Positions 1 through 8,283 of a DNA stretch of 64,000 nt are shown in pieces; the stretch's first letter is position 1; each line of letters starts with the position of its first letter. The notes under the pieces are model-generated. The model was not told the DNA's origin. It searched no databases and saw only the letters and a list, made by a program, of their open reading frames with translations. The DNA comes from Alkalibacter mobilis (lineage in GTDB: Bacteria > Bacillota > Clostridia > Eubacteriales > Alkalibacteraceae). The position numbers and the translations under genes are program-made. Location: the NCBI RefSeq assembly GCF_015594845.1, contig NZ_JADNRK010000003.1, positions 124,001 through 188,000 on the forward strand, given 5' to 3'.

Positions 1-666
1 GTAAAAATGAAAATAGAACAAGGCCAACCCCAATGTCACTAACGGGATCCCGCCTATGTATGACCAAAACAAATCGAGCTTTTGTGTCAAATGCCTGGTC
101 ACTGCCGCTTCTACAATGGCAAAATACGCCGCTGCAAGAAACATGTTCACTCCAATGTACAATAAAATTTTTGATCTCAATCTGCGGTACATAAAAACAG
201 AAATCACCGAAATGATCAGTGTTCCTACTACCAACGGCAGCCCCAAAGAGAAAAACCACGCCAAATCCCCTTCCAGCATATCCAGGGTAAATAGAAGCAC
301 AGTGGTATTTATGGCTGCAGCTACCAGATAAAAATAAACATTTGGTATGAAATTCAAAAAAATCGTTATGTATCCCAGTAAAAACACTGTAGATGCCACA
401 CTGTATTTTGCCCAGGTGAGGCTTCCCTGCAAATAAATATTTTCGATTATCATGACCAAAATAGCCAGCATGAATATTACTGTAATGTTTTTTAGTATTC
501 TTTTTTTGATTTCCTTGAATTCTTTTGGGTAAACGTTCTCAGGCGTTGGAAAAGGCTTTTCCGCATTGTTGTCCTCTCCTTCTATATCGGGTATGGGAAA
601 ATCACACAAGGGGCAGTTCTTCCCGCCTTGGTCGACTTTAACGCCGCACTTTGGACAGTATGCCAT
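1..666 (-). CDS. Zinc-ribbon membrane protein, DUF6320-like (partial at window edge)
   Basis: The gene runs off the left edge; 222 codons are open without a stop. An N-terminal zinc ribbon (Cys4, Cys7, Cys18, Cys21) is followed by a charged linker and at least five hydrophobic segments, so a small cytosolic metal knuckle sits on a multi-pass membrane domain. This layout fits the DUF6320 family, which from memory is often found beside condensation-fold acyltransferases like the next gene; that placement is recall, not a search. The ATG at 666 is preferred over an in-frame ATG at 672 because the GGAG lies 8 nt before it but only 2 nt before the other. It begins 5 nt after the stop of the upstream gene, so it is the third gene of an operon. 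Biochemical role unknown. Confidence 0.7.
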   Translation of the reverse strand, partial: MAYCPKCGVKVDQGGKNCPLCDFPIPDIEGEDNNAEKPFPTPENVYPKEFKEIKKRILKNITVIFMLAILVMIIENIYLQGSLTWAKYSVASTVFLLGYITIFLNFIPNVYFYLVAAAINTTVLLFTLDMLEGDLAWFFSLGLPLVVGTLIISVISVFMYRRLRSKILLYIGVNMFLAAAYFAIVEAAVTRHLTQKLDLFWSYIGGIPLVTLGLALFYFHFY

Positions 667-671
667 ATACA

Positions 672-1934
672 TCACTCCAGATTAGTTTCTATTTCCACTT
701 TTATTCCAAACTCCACTAATTTTCTGAAAAAAGTCCTCTCAATTTCTTTTTCATAAGTCATTTTCCCGAAAGAAATGGCCAGTCTGCCATTATAACCTAC
801 AGTTGTAATCTTTAGGATATTGCCGCTGCTCGGGGCCGGATAAACTTCAAATTTTTCAATTTCATCTTCCAGTTCAAGCGGCATCTTGATCAGACCCATG
901 TTGGAAATCCCGCTGGTAAATCCCCTTTCCCCGTAAAAATGATAGATCCACGGCATTATAAGGTCCTTTATAAAGGCCGGAAATGTCCTTAAGATAAAGT
1001 TTCTTTCATTCTTGACATTTCGACTTATCATCTGGTTTATGTACTTGGTATCCACCTGGATCTCCATGAAATTCTTGACATATCGAAGTATCTCTTCAAA
1101 AGAATATTCTCCAAGCCTCGGGTCGATGGAAGGGGTCAGGGAAACAAAAAAGTTTCTCATGGTTTTTGACGGATATAGATTCCTAAGATTCACAGGCACA
1201 TTCAATACCACAGGACGCTTCTTGTAACCACGCTTTTCGATAACGTCGATGATGCTCTTAAAATAAAGTGCGCAAAGAAATTCCGTTAGTGTGGAATCCA
1301 TGTCTTTTGCGATGGATTTGATCTGATCGATCTCCACTGTGCCGGTCACAATGGAATACACACCCTTTGGAAACAGTCTGTAAGGAAAATGAAATGCCTT
1401 GCTGACCCTTTTAGCTACGGGATATTTTTTTATGTAGTACTTGGAAAAGCTGTCTTCCACTTCCAAATCCGAAGCTGTTTCTTCCGCCAATGCAATGCTT
1501 TCATCTGGTTTTGCTTGGATCCCCATTAATTTAAAGTACTCAAACAACAATGATCTTAGAAAGAACAATGCGCCCGTTCCGTCTGTGATCGCATGAGTAA
1601 ACTCCACACTGATCCTTTTTTTGTAGTAAAGAACTCTAAATGGGAAATTATGTCTTTTTATTATATCGTAGTTCATGCATGGGTAGTATTTTTCCTCAAC
1701 AGGCACAGGCTTTTTTTCATTTTCTTCAGCATAATACCAGAAAATCCCTTTTTTTATATGGGTATTAAAATAAGGAAATCTTTTTATCATATTTTTCAGG
1801 GCAATATCAAGTTTATTCTCATCAACTTTATTTTTCAAAGTAGCCGATACGCGAAAAAGTGTCGTATCCCTGGGATTTGATACAGAAGCGTATAATCTGC
1901 CTGCATTATCCAATCTAAACCATTTTCTATGCAT
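672..1934 (-). CDS. Condensation-fold acyltransferase (alcohol acetyltransferase-like)
   Basis: A 420-residue soluble protein with the HxxxDG motif of the chloramphenicol-acetyltransferase/condensation superfamily at residues 114-119 (H114, D118, G119), where the His acts as general base in acyl transfer. Size and layout match bacterial proteins annotated as alcohol acetyltransferase or condensation-domain protein: two CAT-like lobes with the motif at the end of the first quarter. Substrate cannot be read from sequence; acyl-CoA-dependent transfer to an alcohol or a lipid-like acceptor is the likely chemistry. It follows the ATP-grasp gene by 8 nt and precedes the zinc-ribbon membrane gene by 5 nt, so the three are probably cotranscribed and may modify one product, possibly at the membrane. 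The family call is firm; the specific activity is open. Confidence 0.7.
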   Translation of the reverse strand: MHRKWFRLDNAGRLYASVSNPRDTTLFRVSATLKNKVDENKLDIALKNMIKRFPYFNTHIKKGIFWYYAEENEKKPVPVEEKYYPCMNYDIIKRHNFPFRVLYYKKRISVEFTHAITDGTGALFFLRSLLFEYFKLMGIQAKPDESIALAEETASDLEVEDSFSKYYIKKYPVAKRVSKAFHFPYRLFPKGVYSIVTGTVEIDQIKSIAKDMDSTLTEFLCALYFKSIIDVIEKRGYKKRPVVLNVPVNLRNLYPSKTMRNFFVSLTPSIDPRLGEYSFEEILRYVKNFMEIQVDTKYINQMISRNVKNERNFILRTFPAFIKDLIMPWIYHFYGERGFTSGISNMGLIKMPLELEDEIEKFEVYPAPSSGNILKITTVGYNGRLAISFGKMTYEKEIERTFFRKLVEFGIKVEIETNLE

Positions 1935-1942
1935 GCCTACAC

Positions 1943-2935
1943 CTAAAACCCTAAAAGATCCAGCAATTTTTTCTCCACGCCCCTGTTTTTGCCTTTGTAA
2001 GGGTGATTGTGGATATGCAAGGCGGGATTAAAATTCAGTTCAATAACGCCATAATTGGTCTCATTCGGTTTTTGTCCGATTTCCTTGATCATAATGTCCG
2101 CTCCGGTGATCCTGGCTCCAACAACATTCGCACATTTTATTGCGATTTTTTTGTATTCCTCATGAACCTCATCTGTAAAATCAAGACTGTCTCCTCCGGT
2201 GCTGATATTAGAATTTTCTCTTAGATAGACCTTCTGATTTTTCGTGGGCACGCGATCGAAATCCAATCCCTGCTTGTTTAAAAAATCCTTCTCTATCCTT
2301 CCGGTTTTAATTTTTTCAAGAGGTGTTTTATACCCCGTCCCCCTTAAAGGATCTTGATTTTTGATTTCAATCAATTGTGCGATGGAATTTCTTCCATCCC
2401 CTACCACATTAGCCGGTTCTCTGTGCAGGACCCCGACTACTTCGTCTCCAATGACTAAAAACCTGTATTCTTTTCCCTCTATGAACTCTTCTATCATTAC
2501 TGTCTTGTCGTGTGAAAATCCCAGATCCAGCGCCGATCTCATTTCATCTGGAGCATTCAGGTTCTTGATCACCACTACTCCCAGTCCGAAATTTGTCGAT
2601 TGTGGTTTGATCACCAAATCCTTGCCTTCAAACTCCTCAAAATATTTCAATCCTGATTCGGTATCCATGACTCTTATGCCTGCGGGCACACGTATTCCTG
2701 CCTCTGCAAGAAGGATCTTGGTCACTTCCTTGTTTTCCATTATTTGCGAAGATATATATGTATCTGCCGAAGTTTTCGTAGCCTGGCGTATTATTTCCGT
2801 TTTGTCACCCTTGGACAGCCTGATAAAATTATCCTGGCTGTCAAGAATCTCCACTTTAATGCCTCTTCGTTGTGCTTCCTTGATTACTTCCTGAGTTGAA
2901 AGTTCGAATGATTCCAAATTATACTCCGGACCCAT
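1943..2935 (-). CDS. GshF-type ATP-grasp ligase, stand-alone
   Basis: This 330-residue protein resembles the C-terminal ATP-grasp half of bifunctional glutamate-cysteine ligase/glutathione synthetase (GshF/GshAB). The conserved opening (ELSTQ near residue 11, QATKTS near 51, ISSQIMENK near 62) and the C-terminal Glu/Asn metal site (ELNFNPALHIHNHP) are visible. ATP-grasp enzymes join a carboxylate to an amine or thiol through an acyl phosphate. The gamma-glutamylcysteine ligase half is absent and no gshA occurs in the window, so glutathione synthesis is not implied; another peptide-like ligation is possible. First gene of a three-gene operon, with a good promoter at 2962-2990. The ATG at 2935 is preceded by a GGATGG-type ribosome-binding site. 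Confidence 0.72.
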   Translation of the reverse strand: MGPEYNLESFELSTQEVIKEAQRRGIKVEILDSQDNFIRLSKGDKTEIIRQATKTSADTYISSQIMENKEVTKILLAEAGIRVPAGIRVMDTESGLKYFEEFEGKDLVIKPQSTNFGLGVVVIKNLNAPDEMRSALDLGFSHDKTVMIEEFIEGKEYRFLVIGDEVVGVLHREPANVVGDGRNSIAQLIEIKNQDPLRGTGYKTPLEKIKTGRIEKDFLNKQGLDFDRVPTKNQKVYLRENSNISTGGDSLDFTDEVHEEYKKIAIKCANVVGARITGADIMIKEIGQKPNETNYGVIELNFNPALHIHNHPYKGKNRGVEKKLLDLLGF

Positions 2936-2961
2936 ATTTCACCATCCATCCTTTTTATTTA

Positions 2962-2990
2962 ATATTACATGTAAAATACCGTAATGGCAA
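2962..2990 (-). promoter_or_regulatory. SigA-type promoter for the ATP-grasp operon
   Basis: On the minus strand TTGCCA (2985-2990) and TAATAT (2962-2967) are separated by exactly 17 nt, about 25 nt before the ATG of the ATP-grasp gene. The preceding helicase transcript is terminated just upstream, so this promoter should drive the three-gene operon independently. Confidence 0.6.
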
Positions 2991-3024
2991 ATATTTGATT
3001 TTATTCGGCTTTTATAATGATCTT

Positions 3025-3066
3025 TAAAAAAAGAGTCAAACCCAGGCATTCCCGAATTCGACTCTT
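3025..3066 (-). terminator. Intrinsic terminator of the DEAD-box helicase gene
   Basis: Minus-strand hairpin with arms 3051-3066 and 3031-3046: a fully paired 16-bp stem (several G-U pairs), a 4-nt loop, then a run of T residues (3025-3030). It begins about 30 nt after the helicase stop codon. Confidence 0.85.
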
Positions 3067-3097
3067 GATCATATATCATTAAATTTTATTTACCCGA

Positions 3098-4795
3098 TCA
3101 AAAACTTCTTTTCGATTTTCCTCGTTTTATGCCCCTGTCTCCAGGTGAGGATTTTTTTGATCTGGGTTGACTTTTTCTGCCCGCTTTGGCACGTTCGATG
3201 TTGATTTTCTTTCCTTTAATGGTGTTCTGGCTCATGATCTCCAATACTTGATCTGCAAACTCTTCCGGTATCTCCACAAAAGTGTAATCTTCAAAGATGT
3301 CGATACTGCCGATCCTGTTGCCGCTTACGCCTGTTTCTCCGGCGATGGAACCAACCACGTCTCCAGGCTTTATGTGGTGGTTTTTTCCTATATTGATGAA
3401 CATTTTGGCCATAGGCTCATTTGAACCCGTTTTGCTTGATTTTCTTTTTCCCTTGGCCGGTTCGCTTTTGAAACCTTTTGTGTCCACATTGTCCTTTTCA
3501 GGAAGCTCCAGCTCTGATTTCACCAGTGCTGCCGCGATTTCAATGGCTTGATAATCTTCAGTCTCAAGGACCTTGTCGATTATTTTTATGTATCTTTCCA
3601 ATCCGCCTTTGTCGATTATGCCCTTCAGCTTTTGCATGAAAGCATCCGTTTTTACATTTTCTATCTCACCGATGCTCGGTATTGGATGTCTTTGTATCTT
3701 CTTCTTCGTATAATTCATTACGTTTTTCAGAAGATAATAGTCCCTTGGCGTCACCATTGTAAAAGCGCTTCCCGCTCTTCCGGCTCTTCCGGTCCTTCCT
3801 ATCCTGTGCACATAATACTCCTCATGACTTGGCATGTCGTAGTTCAAGACTATTTCTACATCGTCTATGTCAAGTCCTCTGGCTGCTACATCTGTAGCTA
3901 TCAATATGTCTATGTCTCCTCGTTTGAATTTGGATATGACCGAAGACCTTACATTTTGTTTCATGTCACCATGGATCTTGTCTGAACTGTATCCTCTAGT
4001 TTGCAACATCTCTGTGACATCATCTACTTTTCTCTTGGTGTTGCAAAAAATTATTGTGAGTTTTGGATTGTAGACATCGATGAGTCGAGTCATTACCTCC
4101 ATTTTATCCTTTTCTTTTACTTCCAGATAAAACTGTTCGACATTGGGAGTAGTCAGTTCCTTGTGCTCTACTTTGACTATTTTTGGATTCTTTTGATACT
4201 TGTTGATTATTTCCAAAATTGCTTTTGGCATGGTGGCAGAAAACAACAACGTCTGTCTCTCGTGCTTAACGCTCTCAAGAATAGTTTCGATATCTTCCCT
4301 GAATCCCATGTTGAGCATCTCGTCCGCTTCATCCAATATGAATTTGCTCAAGTTGTCGATTTTCAGAGTTCTTCTTCTGATGTGGTCCATGACTCTTCCG
4401 GGAGTACCAATAACTATCTGGGCTCCTCTTTTCAATCCTTGTATTTGCCTGTCGATGGACTGTCCTCCAAAAACCGGAAGGACTTTGATACCTTTTTTGT
4501 ATTTTGCCAATTTTGATATTTCTTCCGATACCTGCAATGCCAATTCTCTAGTCGGGCAGAGTATAAGGGCTTGCGTTTTTTTATCGTCTGGGTCGATAGA
4601 ATCGATGGTGGGTATGCCAAAAGCAGCCGTTTTTCCGGTGCCCGTTTGAGCTTGTCCTACAATATCCAGTCCTTCGTACACATGTGGTATTGCCAACTGT
4701 TGTATAGGGGTCATCTCTTCAAAACCCATATCCTCAACAGCACGTTTGATCTCGCTGCTGATATGGGGTATTTCTTCAAACTTCAATTTTTCCAT
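3098..4795 (-). CDS. deaD: DEAD-box ATP-dependent RNA helicase (DeaD/CshA type)
   Basis: A 565-residue helicase with the full motif set: Q motif (TPIQQ near 29), Walker A AQTGTGKT at 49-56, PTRELA at 81, TPGR at 131, DEAD at 155-158, SAT at 186-188, and HRIGRTGRAGR in the second RecA domain. After a basic linker, residues about 470-545 form a DbpA-type RNA-binding domain, and the tail is Arg/Lys/Ser-rich. Such proteins unwind structured RNA during ribosome assembly and RNA decay and are often cold-induced. Monocistronic: it has its own terminator at 3025-3066 and a leader of roughly 120 nt upstream, where a TATAAT hexamer at 4922-4927 (minus) may mark a promoter, although the -35 element is poor. 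Confidence 0.93.
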   Translation of the reverse strand: MEKLKFEEIPHISSEIKRAVEDMGFEEMTPIQQLAIPHVYEGLDIVGQAQTGTGKTAAFGIPTIDSIDPDDKKTQALILCPTRELALQVSEEISKLAKYKKGIKVLPVFGGQSIDRQIQGLKRGAQIVIGTPGRVMDHIRRRTLKIDNLSKFILDEADEMLNMGFREDIETILESVKHERQTLLFSATMPKAILEIINKYQKNPKIVKVEHKELTTPNVEQFYLEVKEKDKMEVMTRLIDVYNPKLTIIFCNTKRKVDDVTEMLQTRGYSSDKIHGDMKQNVRSSVISKFKRGDIDILIATDVAARGLDIDDVEIVLNYDMPSHEEYYVHRIGRTGRAGRAGSAFTMVTPRDYYLLKNVMNYTKKKIQRHPIPSIGEIENVKTDAFMQKLKGIIDKGGLERYIKIIDKVLETEDYQAIEIAAALVKSELELPEKDNVDTKGFKSEPAKGKRKSSKTGSNEPMAKMFINIGKNHHIKPGDVVGSIAGETGVSGNRIGSIDIFEDYTFVEIPEEFADQVLEIMSQNTIKGKKINIERAKAGRKSQPRSKKSSPGDRGIKRGKSKRSF

Positions 4796-4942
4796 TTTAT
4801 CATTCCTTTGATTTTTTTTAAGAATTTTATATGTATCCGCTGACCGAAAATGTGATTTATCATGTGATTTAAATGAATAAAAAAAATTTTATGACGTGCA
4901 ATTACAAATTCTCCACTGAAAATTATATCAGTCTTGCCGCCT

Positions 4943-5602
4943 TTAGTCCATGAAAATAACTGAACTGCTATCAGTAGCTTCCATAAGGGAGTTGATTTTT
5001 GTATCTGAAGGGGATATATCCTGTCCGAAAGAATGCGGGCTGACAAATCCAAATACATACATGCCCGCAGATTTTGCAGATCTGACTCCTGAAGCCGAAT
5101 CCTCGATGGCTATACATTTTTGTGCCGAAATTCCCAAACCCTTGGCTGCCTTAAGAAATATATCGGGTTCCGGTTTTCCCTTTTTCACATCTTCACCGCT
5201 TACAACTACTGAAAATCTGTCTTTCAACCCGATTCGCTTCAATATGATTTCTATAAAGGCTTTCTTTGACGAAGATGCCAGGCCGATTTTAAATCCTCGC
5301 TCATCCAACAAGTCCAGCAACTGTTCCAGACCATCCATTACGATGATCTCTTCCGAGCCGAAAAGCCTTTCCTTTATAGCTATTTGCCTGTTCAAGAGAT
5401 CCTCAACTGAATCGGTTATGTTGTACTTTTTTTTTAAAACTTCATATGTTTCACGGTCCGACACTCCAATAAATTTTTGCATCTCCTGAAACGTCAGCTC
5501 TACGCCGCATTCCCTCATTGTCAACATATCGCTTTTGAAATGCAGGGGTTCACTGTCTATTATGACCCCGTCCATGTCAAAAATCACTGCCTCATACTTC
5601 AT
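4943..5602 (-). CDS. HAD-superfamily hydrolase, beta-phosphoglucomutase-like
   Basis: About 219 residues. The nucleophile motif DMDGVI with its Asp pair is at the N-terminus, motif II Ser/Thr lies in GLASSSKKA, the Lys in KKGKPEPDIF, and the acidic motif IV in IEDSASG. The alpha-helical cap between motif I and II marks subclass I, as in beta-phosphoglucomutases and 2-deoxyglucose-6-phosphatase-like enzymes. It probably dephosphorylates or isomerises a small sugar phosphate; the substrate is not predictable. Three in-frame ATG codons lie at 5611, 5608 and 5602. The AAGG ribosome-binding site touches the first two but lies 9 nt before the third, so 5602 is preferred. Confidence 0.8.
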   Translation of the reverse strand: MKYEAVIFDMDGVIIDSEPLHFKSDMLTMRECGVELTFQEMQKFIGVSDRETYEVLKKKYNITDSVEDLLNRQIAIKERLFGSEEIIVMDGLEQLLDLLDERGFKIGLASSSKKAFIEIILKRIGLKDRFSVVVSGEDVKKGKPEPDIFLKAAKGLGISAQKCIAIEDSASGVRSAKSAGMYVFGFVSPHSFGQDISPSDTKINSLMEATDSSSVIFMD

Positions 5603-5752
5603 CTGCATCATCCTTCTCTATACATTATTCCTATATATGATACCCTTCTTGTTCAATTCAGAACAATTAATTTTTGTTCATTAAGCAAAAATTTTGATAT
5701 CTTTTGATTTTTGGGGTACATATTAATAAAGAATTCATGAGGAGTGGTCATA

Positions 5753-6628
5753 ATGTTTAAACGATTGATCGTAGCTACAGATTTATCACCTGCGTCTTTT
5801 GCTCTGATAAAGTGTCTCGAGTACTTGAAACCCCTTAAGACTGAAGAGTGCCTGCTTTTGCAATGCCTGAGCGTACAGGAAACCGCTTCGATTGCCCTGT
5901 CGTCCACAGCATCGATTCTGGAAGAAAATTTCAAGAAGCAAAGGGAGATCCTCGAAGGGTTCGGTTTCAAAGTCGACACTCGGGTCATCCCCGGTCAGAT
6001 CAAAAACGAGCTGAATAGAATCGCATCCAGGGAAGATTATTCTCTCATAGTTACAGGCGCCCAGAAACAGTCTGCCGCCAGCGAAGCTTTTTTCAAGGGT
6101 CTGGCCTATGATATAATTCATCATGCAAAGAAGCCTGTTCTATTATTAAGGTTAAAAGATACTCCGGAAGGGGTGGTTTGTGCCAGAGATCCTGATCTAA
6201 ATGAAAATATGAACGTTCTCTTTCCGACGGATTTTTCTAAAAATGCCGATCTTGCCTTTGATTACTTGTTGGAAATGGTAGGTTCCGGTGTCAAGAACGT
6301 CACTTTGATGCATGTCCAGGACAAAGGTCAATTATCACCTAACATGGTGGGAAATCTTGAAGATTTTAATGAGGTCGATAGAGAACGGATTGAAAACATG
6401 CAATCAAAACTGATGGATGCCGGAGTAAACCACGTTAATGTCGTGATCAAGTACGGTTCCCCTTCGGATGAAATCATCGATTATGCCGATGAAAATGAAA
6501 TCAACATGATAGTAATGGGCAGCCAGGGAAGAGGTTTTGTAAAAGAACTGTTTCTTGGCAGCGTCAGTCACAGCGTTGCAAGAAACGCAAATTGTTCAGT
6601 GCTCTTGATCCCAGCCAAAAGATCTTGA
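5753..6628 (+). CDS. Tandem universal stress protein (two UspA domains)
   Basis: Two UspA domains in one chain of about 291 residues. The second carries the ATP-binding signature G-x2-G-x9-G-S (GSQGRG...LGSVS); the first has a degenerate version, suggesting one nucleotide-binding and one structural domain. Tandem Usps are linked in other bacteria to energy-limitation and stress survival. The start was moved from a GTG at 5744 to the ATG at 5753, because the AGGAG (5740-5744) sits 8 nt before the ATG and overlaps the GTG. It is a single-gene plus-strand unit among minus-strand genes, closed by the terminator shared with mtlD. Confidence 0.88.
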   Translation: MFKRLIVATDLSPASFALIKCLEYLKPLKTEECLLLQCLSVQETASIALSSTASILEENFKKQREILEGFGFKVDTRVIPGQIKNELNRIASREDYSLIVTGAQKQSAASEAFFKGLAYDIIHHAKKPVLLLRLKDTPEGVVCARDPDLNENMNVLFPTDFSKNADLAFDYLLEMVGSGVKNVTLMHVQDKGQLSPNMVGNLEDFNEVDRERIENMQSKLMDAGVNHVNVVIKYGSPSDEIIDYADENEINMIVMGSQGRGFVKELFLGSVSHSVARNANCSVLLIPAKRS

Positions 6629-6630
6629 CA

Positions 6631-6657
6631 AAAAAACCGGGAATTTCCCGGTTTTTT
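6631..6657. terminator. Bidirectional terminator between the usp gene and mtlD
   Basis: An A-run, a CCGGGAA/TTCCCGG stem with a 1-nt centre, and a T-run make it work on both strands for the convergent genes. On the minus strand its first bases overlap the mtlD stop codon (6656-6658). Confidence 0.9.
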
Positions 6658-7810
6658 ATTGCTTTCCGAATTCATCTGTGATCATTTTAAACAATCTTTC
6701 ATCTTCACTAAGTCCACAAACTTTTTTCAATATAAAACCAAGCCCTTCCGTCTCAAGCATCCTTGACAATTCAACGGATTTTGGATCATTTTCGTTTGCA
6801 AAGCCAATTGCCTTGACGATTCCCTTTACCAGATTCACCGGCTCTATCCCGTGGTCCAAAGCTTCTTTAGCCGGTGCGATCAGCCTGTCCTTGGGACCCA
6901 GTTTTCTTATTGGATCCCGACCTACGCGTGCGACTGGGTCTGCCAGGGCTTCATTTTCAAACCTCGATAATATCTTTTGAATGTAAGCTTCATGTTGTAC
7001 AGGATCAAATCCGTGTTTTTTCACCAAAGCTTGTCCGACTTCTCTCATTGCGCCCAAAACTATCTTTCGTATATCGTCAACTTTTATGGCCTCATGTATA
7101 TAGTTTAATTTTCCGTCATATCCCAGGTAGGCTGTGATTGCATGTCCGGTATTCAAAGTAAACAGTTTTCTTTCGATGTAAGCGGACAAGTCATCAACCA
7201 ATGTCATTCCTTTGATTTCGGGAAAGCTTCCCAAAATCTTTGACTTTTCAACATTCCATTCGTAAAACGGCTCCACTACTACCTTAAGTATATCCTTTTC
7301 TTCCTTTGCACCTTCCGGGACTATCCTGTCCACGGTGGTGTTGGGAAACCCCACATGTTTTTCGCAATATTCAAGTCCCTTGGATGATAATTTACCTATG
7401 ACCGCATTCTTCAAAATGTCGCTGTTTCCAACAGCATTTTCACAAGCCATTACATTCAAAATATCTGAAGGTCTTTCAGCAGCTCTCTTTTCTATCCCTT
7501 TTGCTATGGATCCCGCAATTATCGGCAAAATATTCACACCCACAGCCGTAGTGATCACATCAGCTTCGAGGATAGCATCTATCACCTTTTCTTCCGAGCT
7601 GCTCAATATTCCTCTGATTCCAGTCACCTCTACGCTCTGATCCTCGTTTCCGGCCAGAATGACCCTGTATCTTCCTTTTTCGTTCATTTCATTGATAACC
7701 GCTTCATTTACATCTACGAACGCCACCTCATAGCCAGATTCCGCCAGCAGGAGTCCTATAAACCCCCTGCCTATGTTTCCCGCTCCAAAATGGACAGCTT
7801 TTCCAATCAT
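6656..7810 (-). CDS. mtlD: Mannitol-1-phosphate 5-dehydrogenase
   Basis: A 384-residue NAD-dependent polyol dehydrogenase. The Rossmann motif FGAGNIGRGFIG is at the N-terminus and the family segment KLFTLNTGHA lies mid-protein. It oxidises mannitol 1-phosphate, delivered by the PTS encoded next door, to fructose 6-phosphate in the cytoplasm. Length is typical. Last gene of mtlR-mtlF-mtlD; it starts 9 nt after mtlF. The context (PTS IICB, IIA and MtlR) makes the substrate assignment secure. Confidence 0.95.
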   Translation of the reverse strand: MIGKAVHFGAGNIGRGFIGLLLAESGYEVAFVDVNEAVINEMNEKGRYRVILAGNEDQSVEVTGIRGILSSSEEKVIDAILEADVITTAVGVNILPIIAGSIAKGIEKRAAERPSDILNVMACENAVGNSDILKNAVIGKLSSKGLEYCEKHVGFPNTTVDRIVPEGAKEEKDILKVVVEPFYEWNVEKSKILGSFPEIKGMTLVDDLSAYIERKLFTLNTGHAITAYLGYDGKLNYIHEAIKVDDIRKIVLGAMREVGQALVKKHGFDPVQHEAYIQKILSRFENEALADPVARVGRDPIRKLGPKDRLIAPAKEALDHGIEPVNLVKGIVKAIGFANENDPKSVELSRMLETEGLGFILKKVCGLSEDERLFKMITDEFGKQ

Positions 7811-7819
7811 TTCAACACC

Positions 7820-8257
7820 TCACACACTTTGAGTGAATTTTTGATAAATTTCATCTGCATCCTTGGCATTCACCATAGCTTCCACATTTTTTTCTTCATT
7901 GAATATTGTCGCAATATTCGCCAATATGTCCAGGTGTTCATTGTCTTTCCCTGCTATACCGATGACCATAAAGGCTGTATTTCCATCGCCAAAATCTACG
8001 CCTTTGGGAACTTGAATAACTACTATCCCAGATTTCTTTATGACGTTTCCCTCTCTGGATTTTGCAACTCCATGCGGTATTGCAAGACCATTGCCCATAA
8101 AAGTCGACATTACTTCTTCTCTTTCCTTCATAAGATCGATATAAGATTCTTCCACATAACCCGAATCGATCAGCAGTCTCCCGGCATATTCCACCGCTTC
8201 GTCTTTGCTGTTTAGCTCAGCACCTATGATGATGTTCTCTTTTTTAAGGATATCCAT
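7820..8257 (-). CDS. mtlF: Mannitol PTS component EIIA
   Basis: A 145-residue PTS EIIA of the mannitol/fructose class with the phosphorylated His in the motif GLAIPHG. It accepts phosphate from HPr-His15 and passes it to the IIB domain of MtlA. An upstream ATG at 8287 would overlap mtlR by 4 nt, but the GGAGG followed by 8 nt points clearly to the ATG at 8257, giving a typical N-terminus (MDILKKENI). It lies between mtlR and mtlD. Confidence 0.93.
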   Translation of the reverse strand: MDILKKENIIIGAELNSKDEAVEYAGRLLIDSGYVEESYIDLMKEREEVMSTFMGNGLAIPHGVAKSREGNVIKKSGIVVIQVPKGVDFGDGNTAFMVIGIAGKDNEHLDILANIATIFNEEKNVEAMVNAKDADEIYQKFTQSV

Positions 8258-8283
8258 GATAAAAACCTCCATATAATTATTTT

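Noticed and set aside
2361-2894. 177-codon plus-strand open frame opposite the ATP-grasp gene
   Set aside because: It lies wholly antisense to a conserved gene, has no ribosome-binding site, and its translation is low-complexity Ser/Pro-rich.
3548-4649. Several plus-strand frames of 140-170 codons opposite the DEAD-box helicase
   Set aside because: They are antisense shadows of a fully conserved helicase; no start signals or family features.
5447-5462. TGTTTCACG match resembling a parS site inside the HAD gene
   Set aside because: Only one half matches; the second half (GTCCGAC) breaks the palindrome.
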